The notes beneath the pieces are model-generated. The model was not told the DNA's origin, searched no databases, and saw only the letters and a program-made list of their open reading frames with translations. A DNA stretch of 64,000 nucleotides from Calvatia gigantea. Taxonomy: Eukaryota > Basidiomycota > Agaricomycetes > Agaricales > Lycoperdaceae. The stretch is taken from the NCBI GenBank assembly GCA_025093985.1, contig JACAAK010000010.1:1203501-1267500 (forward strand), in the 5' to 3' direction. Both the position numbers and the translations under genes were made by a program. Positions 48,303 through 59,319 of this stretch are shown piece after piece. Within the stretch, counting starts at the first letter, position 1. Every line of letters starts with the position of its first letter.

Positions 48303-49559
48303 TCTGAAGAGCTGACGCCTGGTTGTCGCCGCATGCCTGATGCGGGCGCTTCTTCATCCGACAATGTCTATACAAATATACGTTCTTGGAACATCGCCGC
48401 TCCTAATCCACATAAATATGTCCCCTCCAACGTTGACCGGTCTCACACAAATACACCATAGAGCACAGGGACATTTCGGTTCATAATGACAACTTCCCCG
48501 CTGGCTAACAATGTCTATTGCTACATCCATCGAACTATCTGGGACCAGGCCATACCCTTCACGCACATCACCAGCACCCCGTTTGTCACCCCCCGGGCAA
48601 ACATGTTTTTGTGTCATTAGTGTAGGTCCAAGAACAGACGTCTCGGGGCTTTCACAGCGCTTTCTCTCTTTTTTTTTTTGGTGGAGCATGGGGCGCTTGC
48701 TGCTAACCTTGCGCTCCGCTGAGTGCGCATTTGCGCGTTTTGTCCACGCCCGGGGAAATGCTTTACGCACGCCCTTAGGTAGTTGGGGCTCCGGCTATCT
48801 GTCTGTGAGCCATAGCGCTTTCTCATACAAGGCAAAGTTGGTCATGAAGCTGAAGGTTGTACAGTTTTCCTGGATCCACCGGAATAACCGTGGCGGTGGC
48901 AGCCTTTGTTATTTACCTGGCTTATCGAACGCATTGATCCGTGGTTCCGTGGCGTGGCGAATCCAGCACTTTCTCAGGGCTTTTTGGTCTCCCAGACCCG
49001 CAGGATGACAAGTCGGTCCAGCTCCCTTAGTCAATCCTGTATTGGCCAACAAGCGTCTGCAACACCTCACCCAGAAGAAACATACGCAGATGCTGTTGAT
49101 TTGGGAGAAGGGGACGATTAGGAGGACCTGGACGCTCAACGAAACTGGTGGGGCGCGTTTGCAGATATTGATGAGGAATATAAGGATGATGATGCAGGGC
49201 CCCCGGATACGACTTTGGGTGGTGGCGCTGATGCACATTGGATGACATCGAATTCCTTGCATTTCGGATGGGCCCCGCCCGGCGCTGAATAGGTTGCTTG
49301 GGACACCGGAAGAAACACAGGCATGTCATGTGCTCCATATTAATCCCAGTAATTCAGTTCTGCCCAACCAGCTGGAGAAGAGGGGCGTGAGAGGACAGAT
49401 GGAGAGTGCTAAGGTTGAGTGCAAAGAAAGAGGTTGCGAACTGCATTGCCAGTATCCAACTTAGGCCGTTGGGTAGTCTTACCGACCAGTCCCCCCGTCA
49501 CTACGACATATTGTCAGGGGCGAAAGCCGCATAAGGCGATTAAATAAGTTGGTAATATA
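48225..49559 (-). repeat. unclassified repeat R, copy 2 (main part)
   Basis: Inverted match to 699-1889 plus 3494-3683. It continues on the far side of the nested elements at 58051-58111. The junction that carries Tc1-A in copy 1 is uninterrupted here near 48410, with a single TA. A different site in this copy received its own Tc1-A insertion. Confidence 0.85.
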
Positions 49560-50485
49560 CAGTAAGGGACAAAACCCTTCCAATGATTTTGACTTTTTCA
49601 TGAAATCTCAAATAACTCAGCAACCACTAAGCCAATTCATTTCAAATTTTAAATGAAGGTAGTCATGCTTCTTATCTACAAATATGTTTAAGCATTTAAT
49701 ATTATACTTTGTTTCTATGGAGATATGAATTATTGAATATTATGAGTGCATTGGAAGGGTTTTGTCCCTCATCTTCTCCAGGCACATAACTCTGTTTACT
49801 GCTCTCAAACAAATTCAAATAAAATCATATGATGAGAGTAGATTGTGTATAAAGATGAAAGCTTACTTCTCCAGGCCAAAGTAACCCAATAACTTATCTT
49901 CTGTTGACATGAAACCTCTCTCTTCTTCTCAGATTGATCATATCCTCTTTCTCCTTGACAAAGGACATACTGCTACCCAAATTGCTTCCACTACTGGTTA
50001 TTCCCTCAGTACTATCTCTAGAGTTCACTCTAAACATAGGCCAACAATTTCCAAATCCACTGGTGGCCGTCCAAGCAAGCTTTCCCCCTCTGATACCAAA
50101 TATGCCATTCAACTTCTCACCTCTTGCAAGGCCGATAATGCCTCTCAGGTCACAAAGGCCCTCCAAAATGTTACCAACCAACCTGTTTCATCCAAAACAA
50201 TTCGAAGGACACTCAAAAGGGCAGGGATGAAGGCTGTAGTGAAGAGAAAATGGCCTTTACTCACTAGGGTTCACAAGCAGAAGAGGCTGGTGTTTGCAAA
50301 AACATATGCAAACTGGACTGTGGAGGACTGGAAGCAGGTAGTTTAGACAGATGAGACTAAAATCAATTGGATGGGGTCAGATGGAAGGCATTGGGTGTGG
50401 AAAACAGCAGGAGAGGGGCTTAGTGACAGGCTGGTGAATGGAACTGTCAAGTTTGGAGGAGGTTCTTGCATGATATGGGGGTGCA

Positions 50486-50756
50486 TAAAGGAAAGATATG
50501 ACGCGCAGGGCTAGGATAGACCTCAGTCGACGTGGAATGAGACTATATTAGATTGTGTAATTACCTAGGATAGACTACGGAATGAGTTAGCTAGTGTGTA
50601 CAATAGAGAACGATGGTTTGCTTACCCTTAGTCGACGTGGAACGAGACTGAGGGTGTGCAAGGTATGAGGCCAGCGAATGAGTGTGATGTCACGTGATAG
50701 CGAAGTGATTATCTACTGTAAGAAAAAGATAACGGAAGTCTACCTATATTCCAACA
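50486..50756 (-). repeat. copia 3' LTR
   Basis: A 271-bp LTR. It contains internal direct copies of the motif AGTCGACGTGGAAYGAGACT. It differs from the other LTR at 50538, 50605, 50629 and 50643. Confidence 0.95.
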
Positions 50757-50767
50757 CACCCCCTTAG
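50757..50767 (-). other. copia polypurine tract
   Basis: CTAAGGGGGTG in element orientation lies immediately before the 3' LTR, the usual plus-strand primer site. Confidence 0.75.
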
Positions 50768-53700
50768 ACTGAAGATATGTGGAGACCTAGTTTAGAATGT
50801 AAATGAATGAAGTCTGGCTCCTTAAGAGCCTTAGTGAGAATATCAGCAGTCATTTCCTTGGTAGATAAATAACAGATAGTAAAGGTCCCATCAGAAACAC
50901 ATTCACGAATAAAATGATGTTTGATGTCTATGTGCTTGGTCCTTCCATGAAAATGAGAGTCCTTGGTGAGATCGATACTGCTGGTGCAATCCATATAGAC
51001 AGTGATGGGAAGTGAAACGGGCATCTCCAGTTCAGCTAGAAGTTGAACCAACCATAATCCATACTTGACAGTGTAAGCTCCAGCCATGTATTCCCTCTCA
51101 GTTGATGAGTCCCCAACTGTAGGCTGTTTCTTACTGACAGTGATAATAGATTTATCACCCATCTGAAAGACACAACCAGTGACAGCTCGATGATCGTCAG
51201 GGTCCTCAGCTCCAGATGCATCAGAATAGCCAGTAAGGGTCAGGTGACGATTATCCTTGGATTTTCCTCCCAAGACTTGGACGATATCACGAGTACCAGT
51301 GAGGTATTGGAGTACATGCTGGGCAGCCTTCCAGTGCTTTGGTCCAGGGTTGGAGTTGAATTGAGCAAGGAAGCGAGCAGCGAATCCGATGTCTGGGCGA
51401 GAGATGAGCGATATCCAGGTGAGAGCTCCTACAAGTTCACAATAGGGAGTCTTGGCCATTTGCTGTTTCTCTTCCTTGGTCTGAGGTCCATCAGCCTTAG
51501 AGAGTTTACAGCCAGGATCGAGTGGGAGCGATGTAGGATGGCAGTTCTGTATATGAAATCGCTTGAGAGTGGTATCGATGTACTGGCGATGAGAGATGGA
51601 AATGGTTTGAGCTAGATGGTCCTCAATGAGAAGAAATCCCATGAGCCAATTCGGATCCTCCTCCTTCATGTTGAAGAGCTTGTGAAGTTGGGAGCGAACA
51701 TGCTTGAGTTCATCCTATGAGCATAAAGTACTGAACATGTTGTTGACATGGATGGCGATGATGGTAGTACCAGACTCCAGCTTGCGATAGAATACCGCAT
51801 TATCGGTGTGGAGCTGTTTGAAGTGGATAGATGTAAGATGCTCAACCATGTACTTGTACCAGAGACGGGCAGCTTGTTTGAGTCCATACAGACTTCGGAT
51901 GAGTAGTAGCGCCCTGTTGGTACCATCTTCAAAGCCAGGTGGTTGCTTCATGTAGATGATACAGTCGAGGTTGCTGTGTAAGAAAGCACCAGTGACATCA
52001 TCTTGAGCACGTTCCCAACCAAGGGTAGCGGATAGGTGAAGGATGAGCTTGATTGACTCCAGACGAGTGGTAGGAGAGAAGGTATTGTCATATTCGAGAC
52101 CAGGGATCTGATTGAAACCTTGGGCGATGAGACGAGCCTTGTATTGGAGTACTTCTCCTTCAGGTCCGAACTTGATTGCATAGGTCCATCGACAACCAAC
52201 AGCAGTCCTCTCCTTCGGCATCTTCTCAGCTCTCCAGGTTCCTCGAGTAGAGTGAAGAGATATCTCTTCCCTCATAGCTTTCCACCAGTTGTCGGCATCA
52301 GGTCTAGTGATAGCCTCCTCGAAGCTCTGAGGGACGACTGGGCCATAGGCAGCTAGGTAGGCAATGTGAGCAAGGTCGCCTTCAGGAGTATGCTCGACAG
52401 CTTTGTGCTCAGGAATTGTAGGAGGTAGTTGGTATTTGGAGGTTGGATTGTTGAGACGATTAGCTCGAGCTTCACATATTTTCTGACACTGTTTCTTGGC
52501 TTCGAATTCCTTAACTGCTTGTTCCTTATTGGCTTGTTTGATCCATGATGGTCGAGAGATTCGGGTAGTTCATCGAGGCTCAGATGGATTAGGAATGGAG
52601 GAAGGAATAGGATTGGGATTAGCAGTTGAAGGAGCTGGGTGAGGATCAGGAATGGATGGAGGAGTGGTGAATGGAGGATCGGAAGGTATAGGAGATGAAC
52701 GAGGGAGAGGCGAACCAGTCTCCTCAGGTATAGGGATGGAGTTAGGATGACTCCGAGAATGAGTGGGATCGTCGATGTTCACCCCCTCACTCATGACAGG
52801 AGGCATAGATGTATCAATACCTGGGTGGTTCACTGTCTCATAGACGATGACGTCCTGAGATACCTGAAATGACCTCTTTGAAGGGATCCATATCTTCCAC
52901 AAAGTGGAGGCAGGATCAAAGCCACAGAATACCCCTTCAATAGAGTGGGCATCAAGCTTTCCTCGTTGAAGTTCATGTGGTGTGCGAACATGGCAGCATG
53001 ATCCGAAAATTCGGAAGGTGGAGACACTGGGCTTCTCGTTGAAGAATGCCTGGTAAGGAGTGATGTGGTTGAGTGTCTTGGTTGGACTGCGATTACGAGT
53101 GTCGCTAGCATACTGGTGAGCTTCAGGCCAAAAGCCATCAGCCATACCAGCTTCCTTCAACATGGCGAGGGCATGCTCATGAGTAGTATGATTGAATCAT
53201 TCGGCTACACCATTTTGTTGAGGAGTGTGTGGAGCTGACATCTCGTGGGTAATACCCTTGTCCTTGAAGTATAACTTGAGTGCATGTCCTGTAAATTCGC
53301 CACCGCGGTCTGATCGAAAATAGACCACTTTGTTGCCAATTTGGTTCTTGAGAGAGGTGATGAGGTCTCAGAGGTGTTGTCGAGCATCGCTCTTCTGCTT
53401 AAGAAAGATCTTCCAGCCCATCCTCGAAAAGTCGTCAATGACAATGAGGACATGGTGGTACCCTTCAATAGAAGTGGAGAAAGGGCCTTGGAGATCGGCA
53501 TGAAGGCGCTCAAGGGGTCGTTTCGCTTGTCGCGAAGCTTGCTGAGGGAAGGGAGCTTGTGGATGCTTGCTAAGGGCACACCCTGCACATGCATTGAGTC
53601 AATCCAAGGTCTTGAGATCAAGCCCGGAGACCATCTGATGCTTAGCTAGGTGTTGGAGGTATTCCTCATTGAGGTGCCCAAGTCGGCGATGCCAGAGATC

Positions 53701-54682
53701 CAGTGACGATATGTCAGAGGAGATAGCAGCGAAGGCTAGCGAAGATGGAGGTGAAGTCTCAAGGGGATAAGAGCAGGTGAGGTAGTAGAGGCCATTTCGT
53801 TGGAGATGTCCTTCCATAACGATTTCGGCCTTCTTGTTAATTTGGACCAATCCCCCCTTCTTTCGAATTTCGAGGCCTTTTCAATCCATTCGGCTCTCAG
53901 AAATGAGGTTATCGCGAGCATTGGGACAGTATTTGACATTGAGGAGAGTGATGATGCGAGCAGGGCGGCCTTTCATGGTGACGAGGAGCTCAATGTTCCC
54001 CACACCTGTGGAATGTAGCTGAGGGCCGTCGGCATTGATACCTCCAATAATATCATTGCGAGGTGTGAATGTTGTGAATGCCAATCGTTGGTTACATATG
54101 TGTGCCGTCGCACCGCTGTCGAGAATCCAAGTGTCCGATTTCAGCTGTGAGCTGGTGGTAGCCATATAGGCTGAGTCCCCAGCAAGAGAGTTCCCCCCAC
54201 TAGCTGTAGATCGATTGTCGTCCATAGTTTCATCAGCTTGAGCTTGATTAGCTCTGTGATGTGAGTTCCCTCCTTGTTTCCCCTTATTCTTCTTCTTTCT
54301 CTGGTGAGGTCCTTGACCTTCAGCCCCACCCCCTTTTGACCAACAGTCCTTCCAGTCATGACCTGAAATCTTGCAGTTCGTGCAGAAGGGTTGACCAGGT
54401 TGCTGAGTCTGATTTCGCCGATTATTGTTGTTGTTGTTCCTGGCCATAGAGCGGTATGCGAGAGCGGCAGTAGCCTGGTGATTCTTTCGAACACCATCCT
54501 CTTCGCAAATACGACGTTTGATTTCAGTGGCTGTGTAGTTTTCAGGTAGGCCAGCGAATACGTAGCTCCAGTTGGGTGGCATAGATAGGCGCAGGATACA
54601 GGTGAAAAAATTGTCTCTGATGTCGCGTTTAATAGCTGCAATGTCTCGACATAGTGTCTTCATCGTAGTGATGTGTGTGATA

Positions 54683-56287
54683 CAGTAAGGGACAAAACCG
54701 TTCCAATGTTTTGAACTTTTCAGAAGATCAGCTCATAACTCAAGGACTACTGTGGCTGTGCACTTCCTAATTTAATTGTAGATAGTCCAGTATCTTATCT
54801 AATCATATGCAAAGTATGATTATGTAATCCTTTGTTTTGGGGGAGTTATTAATTAATTAATATTTTAAGTACATTGGAACAGTTTTGTCCCTCTCAAATT
54901 CTGAGCACATGACTTCGTTTATTGCAATCAAATAAATACAAATAAAATCATGTGACCATGTAGGGTGATGTATAAATGGATGTGCTTATTCTCAGGTGCA
55001 AATTAACTCCCCCACTATACCTTTACAACTATATGCGCTCTCTTTCCTCTACTCAGACCAATAGAGTCCTCTCTTACCTGGACCAAGGGAAATCTGCTCA
55101 TCATATTGCTTCTATTACTGGTCTGGGAGTCAGTACTATTTCTAGGATTCGCTCCAAACATAGATCAACACTTTCCAAATCTGTTGGTGGCCACCCATCT
55201 AAACTTTCTCCCTCTGATATCCACTATTCTGTTCGCCTCATCACCTCTCGCAAGGCTGACAATGCCTCCCAAGTCACCAAATCACTTCAAAATGTTATTG
55301 CCCAGCCTGTATCCACCAAAACAGTGCGCAGGGCACTCAGAGGAGCTGGAATGAAGGCTGTAGTCAAGCGGAAACGACCTAAACTTACTGCTGTCCATAG
55401 GAGGAAAAGGTTGGAGTGGGCAGAAGCACATGTTAACTGGACCCTGGAGGACTGGAAGAGGGTTATTTGGACAGATGAGTCCAAAATCAATCGGTTTGGA
55501 TCAGATGGAAGGGTTTGGGTATGGAAAAAGGCAGGAGAGGGGCTGAATGATAGATTGGTTGAGGGAACAGTCAAGTTTGGTGGAGGAAATGTGATGATCT
55601 GGGGTTGTATGCTGTGGGATGGAGTGGGGTTTGCCACTAAAATTGAAGGGAAGATGGATGCTGACCTTTATGTTCAAATTTTGGGGGATGAACTAAAGAG
55701 GAGCATCAGGTGGTATGGGAAGAATGAGGAGGATATGGTCTTCCAACAGGACAATGACCCCAAACACAAGAGCAAAAAGGCTACAAACTGGCTAGATGAG
55801 TCTGAATTGGAGGTTATGGTATGGCCCCCACAGTCTCCAGACCTTAATCCCATTGAACATCTCTGGACTCACCTCAAGAATAAGCTGGGAGAGTATGATA
55901 CTCCTCCTGATAGCATGAATACCCTATGGGAGAGGATACAAAAGGAGTGGGATGACATAGAACCAGAAGTGTGTCAGAATCTGATAGAGAGTATGCCTAG
56001 GAGGGTCCAGGCAGTTTTACAGGCCAAGGGAGCTTATACCAGGTACTAGAATACCCATTTTGTATATAAATTTCAAGAGGGACAAAACTGTTCCAATGCA
56101 CTTAAAATATTAATTAATTAATAACTCCCCTAAAACAAAGGATTACATAATCATACTTTGCATATGATTAGATAAGATACTGGACTATCTACAATTAAAT
56201 TAGGAAGTGCACAGCCACAGTAGTCCTTGAGATATGAGCTGATCTTCTGAGAAGTTCAAAACATTGGAACGGTTTTGTCCCTTACTG
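54683..56287 (+). mobile_element. Tc1/mariner element, family Tc1-B, apparently intact
   Basis: A 1605-bp element flanked by TA at 54681-54682 and 56288-56289, inserted in the copia gag region. Its outer tip CAGTAAGGGACAAAACC is the same as in Tc1-A, but the internal sequence and transposase are clearly different. Terminal inverted repeats are 211 bp (54683-54893 and 56077-56287), again with a second, inverted copy of the GGGACAAAAC motif at the inner edge. Confidence 0.97.
55033..56049 (+). CDS. Tc1-type transposase, intact (Tc1-B)
   Basis: An uninterrupted 338-residue DDE transposase starting MRSLSSTQTNRVLSYLDQG. I prefer this start over the ATG at 54976 because it aligns with Tc1-A and because a TATAAA at 54971-54976 would overlap the upstream ATG. 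It has an N-terminal helix-turn-helix pair, first Asp in IWTDESKINRF, second in FQQDNDPKHKSKK and Glu in SPDLNPIEHLW: D,D34E spacing with all three residues present. The C-terminus SMPRRVQAVLQAKGAYTRY is shared with Tc1-A. The gene could be functional. Confidence 0.95.
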   Translation: MRSLSSTQTNRVLSYLDQGKSAHHIASITGLGVSTISRIRSKHRSTLSKSVGGHPSKLSPSDIHYSVRLITSRKADNASQVTKSLQNVIAQPVSTKTVRRALRGAGMKAVVKRKRPKLTAVHRRKRLEWAEAHVNWTLEDWKRVIWTDESKINRFGSDGRVWVWKKAGEGLNDRLVEGTVKFGGGNVMIWGCMLWDGVGFATKIEGKMDADLYVQILGDELKRSIRWYGKNEEDMVFQQDNDPKHKSKKATNWLDESELEVMVWPPQSPDLNPIEHLWTHLKNKLGEYDTPPDSMNTLWERIQKEWDDIEPEVCQNLIESMPRRVQAVLQAKGAYTRY

Positions 56288-57080
56288 TAACATCCTCGCC
56301 GTCGACATATTTCGTTGTGATAAGGGTGCTCAGGAGCAGAGTCCAATCTATCATAGACTGTCCCGTGAATATAGATTGAGCTTCCCCCCACATATCGGCA
56401 GCGATTTCATGATAACCCAATTGTATCTGGATATCCTCCACCATGTTGGCTGAGAGTATGGCACAGACAATAGCGTTTGTGTGAGCCCATCTCTCACTGT
56501 GTTCTGCGTTGTTGGTGTCACCCTGAACAGAACTGGTACAGTAGTCATAAATGTCAAAGATTCAGAATTGAGTCCGCATCTGCTGGACCCATATCTTATA
56601 GTTCGACACATTAAGTTTAATGGGGAGGTTCATCATGTATTGATAATGGCTAGGCTCGATGTGAGCTACATTAAGAGTCCAATGGACTTTGTTGGGTTTC
56701 GACGGTGCCTTCCCCCTAGGTGGTGTGCTCGGCTCCTCGTGCTTGACCGAAATGCCTGCTGAAGCCGCCGACATAGTCCTGGTATTGGACTGTCCAGTCT
56801 GACTCTCGCGACCTAAGTCTGCGGATTCAGATTGTCTGAATGGCAACAAAAGTCTACCACCAGCGGATCCTTGGCAACCATCAGAGTCTACCTTGGATGC
56901 CTGGCTAGCTTGGGACATAACGTGGGTCTAAGAGAGGTTGCTCGGCTCGAAGGTGCTAGTATAGCAGGGGTAACGAAAACGGCGGGAAAAGAATAGGATG
57001 TTGATAGGATAACGTCGGAGGGTATAAACAAATGAGCGGTGGTTTGATAAACGAGTGAACAGGTTCAATAGGTCGCGACA

Positions 57081-57095
57081 CCGGGGCCCATAACC
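57081..57095 (-). other. copia primer binding site
   Basis: Directly after the 5' LTR the element reads GGTTATGGGCCCCGG. Its reverse complement contains GGGCCCATAACC, like the anticodon arm of initiator tRNA-Met, not its 3' end. This is the half-tRNA priming site known from Drosophila copia. Confidence 0.7.
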
Positions 57096-57366
57096 TAAAG
57101 GAAAGATATGACGCGCAGGGCTAGGATAGACCTCAGTCGACGTGGAACGAGACTATATTAGATTGTGTAATTACCTAGGATAGACTACGGAATGAGTTAG
57201 CTAGTGTGTACAATGGAGAACGATGGTTTGCTTACCCTCAGTCGACGTGGAATGAGACTGAGGGTGTGCAAGGTATGAGGCCAGCGAATGAGTGTGATGT
57301 CACGTGATAGCGAAGTGATTATCTACTGTAAGAAAAAGATAACGGAAGTCTACCTATATTCCAACA
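57096..57366 (-). repeat. copia 5' LTR
   Basis: A 271-bp LTR, partner of 50486-50756, with differences at 57148, 57215, 57239 and 57253. Two of the four lie at CpG and are reciprocal between the LTRs. Confidence 0.95.
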
Positions 57367-58050
57367 GTGCATGCTATGGCAGGGGCCTGGCCATATACAC
57401 CACATTGAAGGTACCATGGATGGTGACCTTTATGTTCACATTTTGGATGACAAACTTTACCAAAGTCTCAAGAAATACAGGAAGAAGAAGTGGCAAGTCC
57501 TTTTCCAACAGGACAATGACCCCAAACACACAAGCAAAAAAGCAAAAATGTGGCTTGAAAACAGTGGTTTAAAGGTTATGGAGTGGCCACCACAGTCCCC
57601 AGACCTTAATCCCATTGAACAGCTCTGGACTTATGTCAAAAACAGGCTAGAAGAGTATGAAAACTACCCTTCCAGCATAACTGAACTCAGAGAAAGGGTG
57701 GATATAGAATGGGGCAAAATTCCTGCATCAGTGTGTCAGAATTTGATAGAGAGTATGCCTAGGAGGGTTCAGGCTGTTTTACAGGCCAAAGGGGGCTATA
57801 CAAAGTACTAGAGAACTGATTTTGTGTAGTTTCAGACAGAGGGACAAAACCCTTCCAATGGACTCATAATGTTGATTAATTCATATCACCACAGGAACTT
57901 AATATTACATAATGCTGTTTATACCTATTTGTAGATAAGATACAAGACTACCTACATTTAAATTCTGAAGTGGATACCTTTACTGGTTGCTGAGTTATTT
58001 GAGATTTCATGAAAAAGTCAAAATCATTGGAAGGGTTTTGTCCCTTACTG

Positions 58051-58111
58051 TAAGACTGAAATCCACATGGCCTTTGTTCACCTGGCTGGGCGCATTTGGA
58101 GACGCAGACTC
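58051..58111 (-). repeat. repeat R copy 2, distal remnant
   Basis: The inverted match to about 699-755 resumes directly after the Tc1-A right end, proving that the whole nest sits inside one R unit. Confidence 0.85.
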
Positions 58112-58264
58112 AGAGTCCAACATGGTAGTTAAATGGATCTACAAACACAGGGGATAATGGTAATGGGGTATACATAGTAAACCAGAAGAGACAGTGAAGG
58201 GGTAATAGAGAAAATGTCCATAAATAATAGAAACAGTGTCCGAATCAGAGGTGGCTGAACTAAC

Positions 58265-58906
58265 TTATGGAAGCTGAAGTTCTGTCCCATACTTTGCCTG
58301 ATACACACATGCTAATGCTTCTCGCTTCCATTCCATCAGTATCGCCTTGGTAGCTTTTCCAACCCTCGGCTCACTGATGGCATAGGCGGCAGCATTTGCT
58401 GGGCCACGGACTGTATATCCAAGTGTGACTTCTAAAGCAGGCCTTGTCAGCATGGAATGCTGGTCATCAAGGATTGGGAGGAGGATGTCAATTATTGCGT
58501 TGAGCCGACGCCTCCTGTTCCAGGCCACAGGATAGGACTGTTGGAAGTCTGTCCTGATAAGATTAATCAGGCTATGGAGGAATATCAGATCGACAATTTT
58601 ACCATCCTGGCTCAGCTGCCTGAGGAGATAGTCAGTTTGCGCTATCAGGTCAACTGCAGCTAGGCTGACTCTCAAACAATCCATTTTGAGCACTTCTACT
58701 ATGGCCCTGAGTTCTCTGATCTCTTCATCTTTGGCAGTATTGACAGATATTAGGGAAGCTATTGCCACTGCTGGGTCCATATTGGTTAAGTCCAGACCAA
58801 ATCTCCACTGGTGAATGTGGTGTTGGCTACCAGGGTCAGCCATTGACAGAATAAGTAACGGCGAGTTGTGTGGACTGGGTGGGAAAGTTGCTGGTGTCTG
58901 GGGCAC
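58265..58906 (-). CDS. hypothetical protein, family not recognised
   Basis: A 213-codon frame including MDPAVAIASLISVNTAKDEE, LRAIVEVLKMDCLRVSLAAV and a basic C-terminal part (GKATKAILMEWKREALACVY). It looks like a soluble helical protein. Pro/Ser-rich frames just upstream on the same strand (to about 59127, and 59117-59317) could be earlier exons, but I could not place introns. It lies between repeat R and an LTR, so it may belong to a mobile element. Confidence 0.45.
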   Translation of the reverse strand: MPQTPATFPPSPHNSPLLILSMADPGSQHHIHQWRFGLDLTNMDPAVAIASLISVNTAKDEEIRELRAIVEVLKMDCLRVSLAAVDLIAQTDYLLRQLSQDGKIVDLIFLHSLINLIRTDFQQSYPVAWNRRRRLNAIIDILLPILDDQHSMLTRPALEVTLGYTVRGPANAAAYAISEPRVGKATKAILMEWKREALACVYQAKYGTELQLP

Positions 58907-59319
58907 AGGTACCCAGGCTGCTGGAATAGAATGTTGAAGGCTCAGCAGGGGCTGATGGAGGCGCCATATTCGGGAACGGGTTCGGAGTACCCCTGGAACC
59001 AGGATTCTGTAAAATGTTGATTAGAATTAGACACAAGGTGGTTGGGGGAATACAAGGATTGACACAGACACTTGAAATTCTCTCTGTATTCTGTGACATT
59101 GTGGAAGGAGAGTGAGTTAAAAGACACTGTTAGGATGTGTCAAAAGGCATCCCATTATCATGTGGGTTGCGATGTCCATCACATGACTTTGACTTTGATG
59201 ACATTGTTGAGAGAACAAGTAGACATCCCAATATAAGTTCACACTACCTAAGCGTGTAGGCGTCAGCGGTGGAGGGTAGTCGTATTCATCTGGGAGACGG
59301 TCCAGTAGGAGAGGCACAT

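Larger units (their letters stand above)
50764..56918 (-). pseudogene. copia Gag-Pol polyprotein, broken
   Basis: From right to left on the minus strand come Gag (starts MSQASQASKVDSDGCQG), a CCHC zinc knuckle (CTNCKISGHDWKDC), the protease motif WILDSGATAHIC, the integrase zinc finger (HRRLGHLNEEYL...CAGC), integrase core Asp residues (VIDDFSRMGW, FRSDRGGEFTG) and PHTPQQNGVAE, reverse transcriptase (FNQIPGLEYDNTFSPTTRLE, DDVTGAFLHSNLDCIIYMKQ) and RNase H (GYSDASGAEDPDDHRAVTG, STEREYMAG). In-frame TGA stops lie at 56562-56564, 53881-53883, 53599-53601, 53368-53370, 53197-53199 and 52570-52572, with a TAG at 51715-51717. The reverse-transcriptase active site, normally VDD, reads VNN. Tc1-B interrupts gag. 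Confidence 0.95.
50486..57366 (-). mobile_element. Ty1/copia LTR retrotransposon inside Tc1-A
   Basis: A complete element on the minus strand bounded by two 271-bp LTRs and a 5-bp target duplication GTGCA (50481-50485 and 57367-57371). The LTRs begin TGTTGG and end TTTA in element orientation. The gene order protease, integrase, reverse transcriptase, RNase H defines Ty1/copia. Minus its own 1.6-kb Tc1-B insert it is about 5.3 kb. The LTRs differ at four positions, all transitions, so insertion is fairly recent, yet the polyprotein is full of stops. Confidence 0.97.
49909..57811 (+). pseudogene. Tc1-A copy 2 transposase, in two pieces
   Basis: The 5' piece 49909-50485 encodes the DNA-binding part and the start of the catalytic domain. 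The 3' piece 57372-57811 carries FQQDNDPKHTSKKAK and PDLNPIEQLW (second Asp and Glu, 34 residues apart). A TAG at 50344-50346 replaces the Trp just before the first catalytic Asp, so the gene has a stop codon in addition to the insertion. Confidence 0.95.
49560..58050 (+). mobile_element. Tc1-A copy 2, split by a copia element
   Basis: Left part 49560-50485 and right part 57372-58050, flanked by TA at 49558-49559 and 58051-58052. Removing the copia insert and one copy of its 5-bp target duplication leaves 1605 bp, one base more than copy 1, which has the one-base deletion. The 211-bp terminal inverted repeats are at 49560-49770 and 57840-58050. Confidence 0.95.

Noticed and set aside
54976..55032. 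Upstream ATG as the start of the Tc1-B transposase
   Set aside because: It overlaps the likely TATA box and adds 19 residues absent from Tc1-A; the ATG at 55033 aligns with the Tc1-A start.
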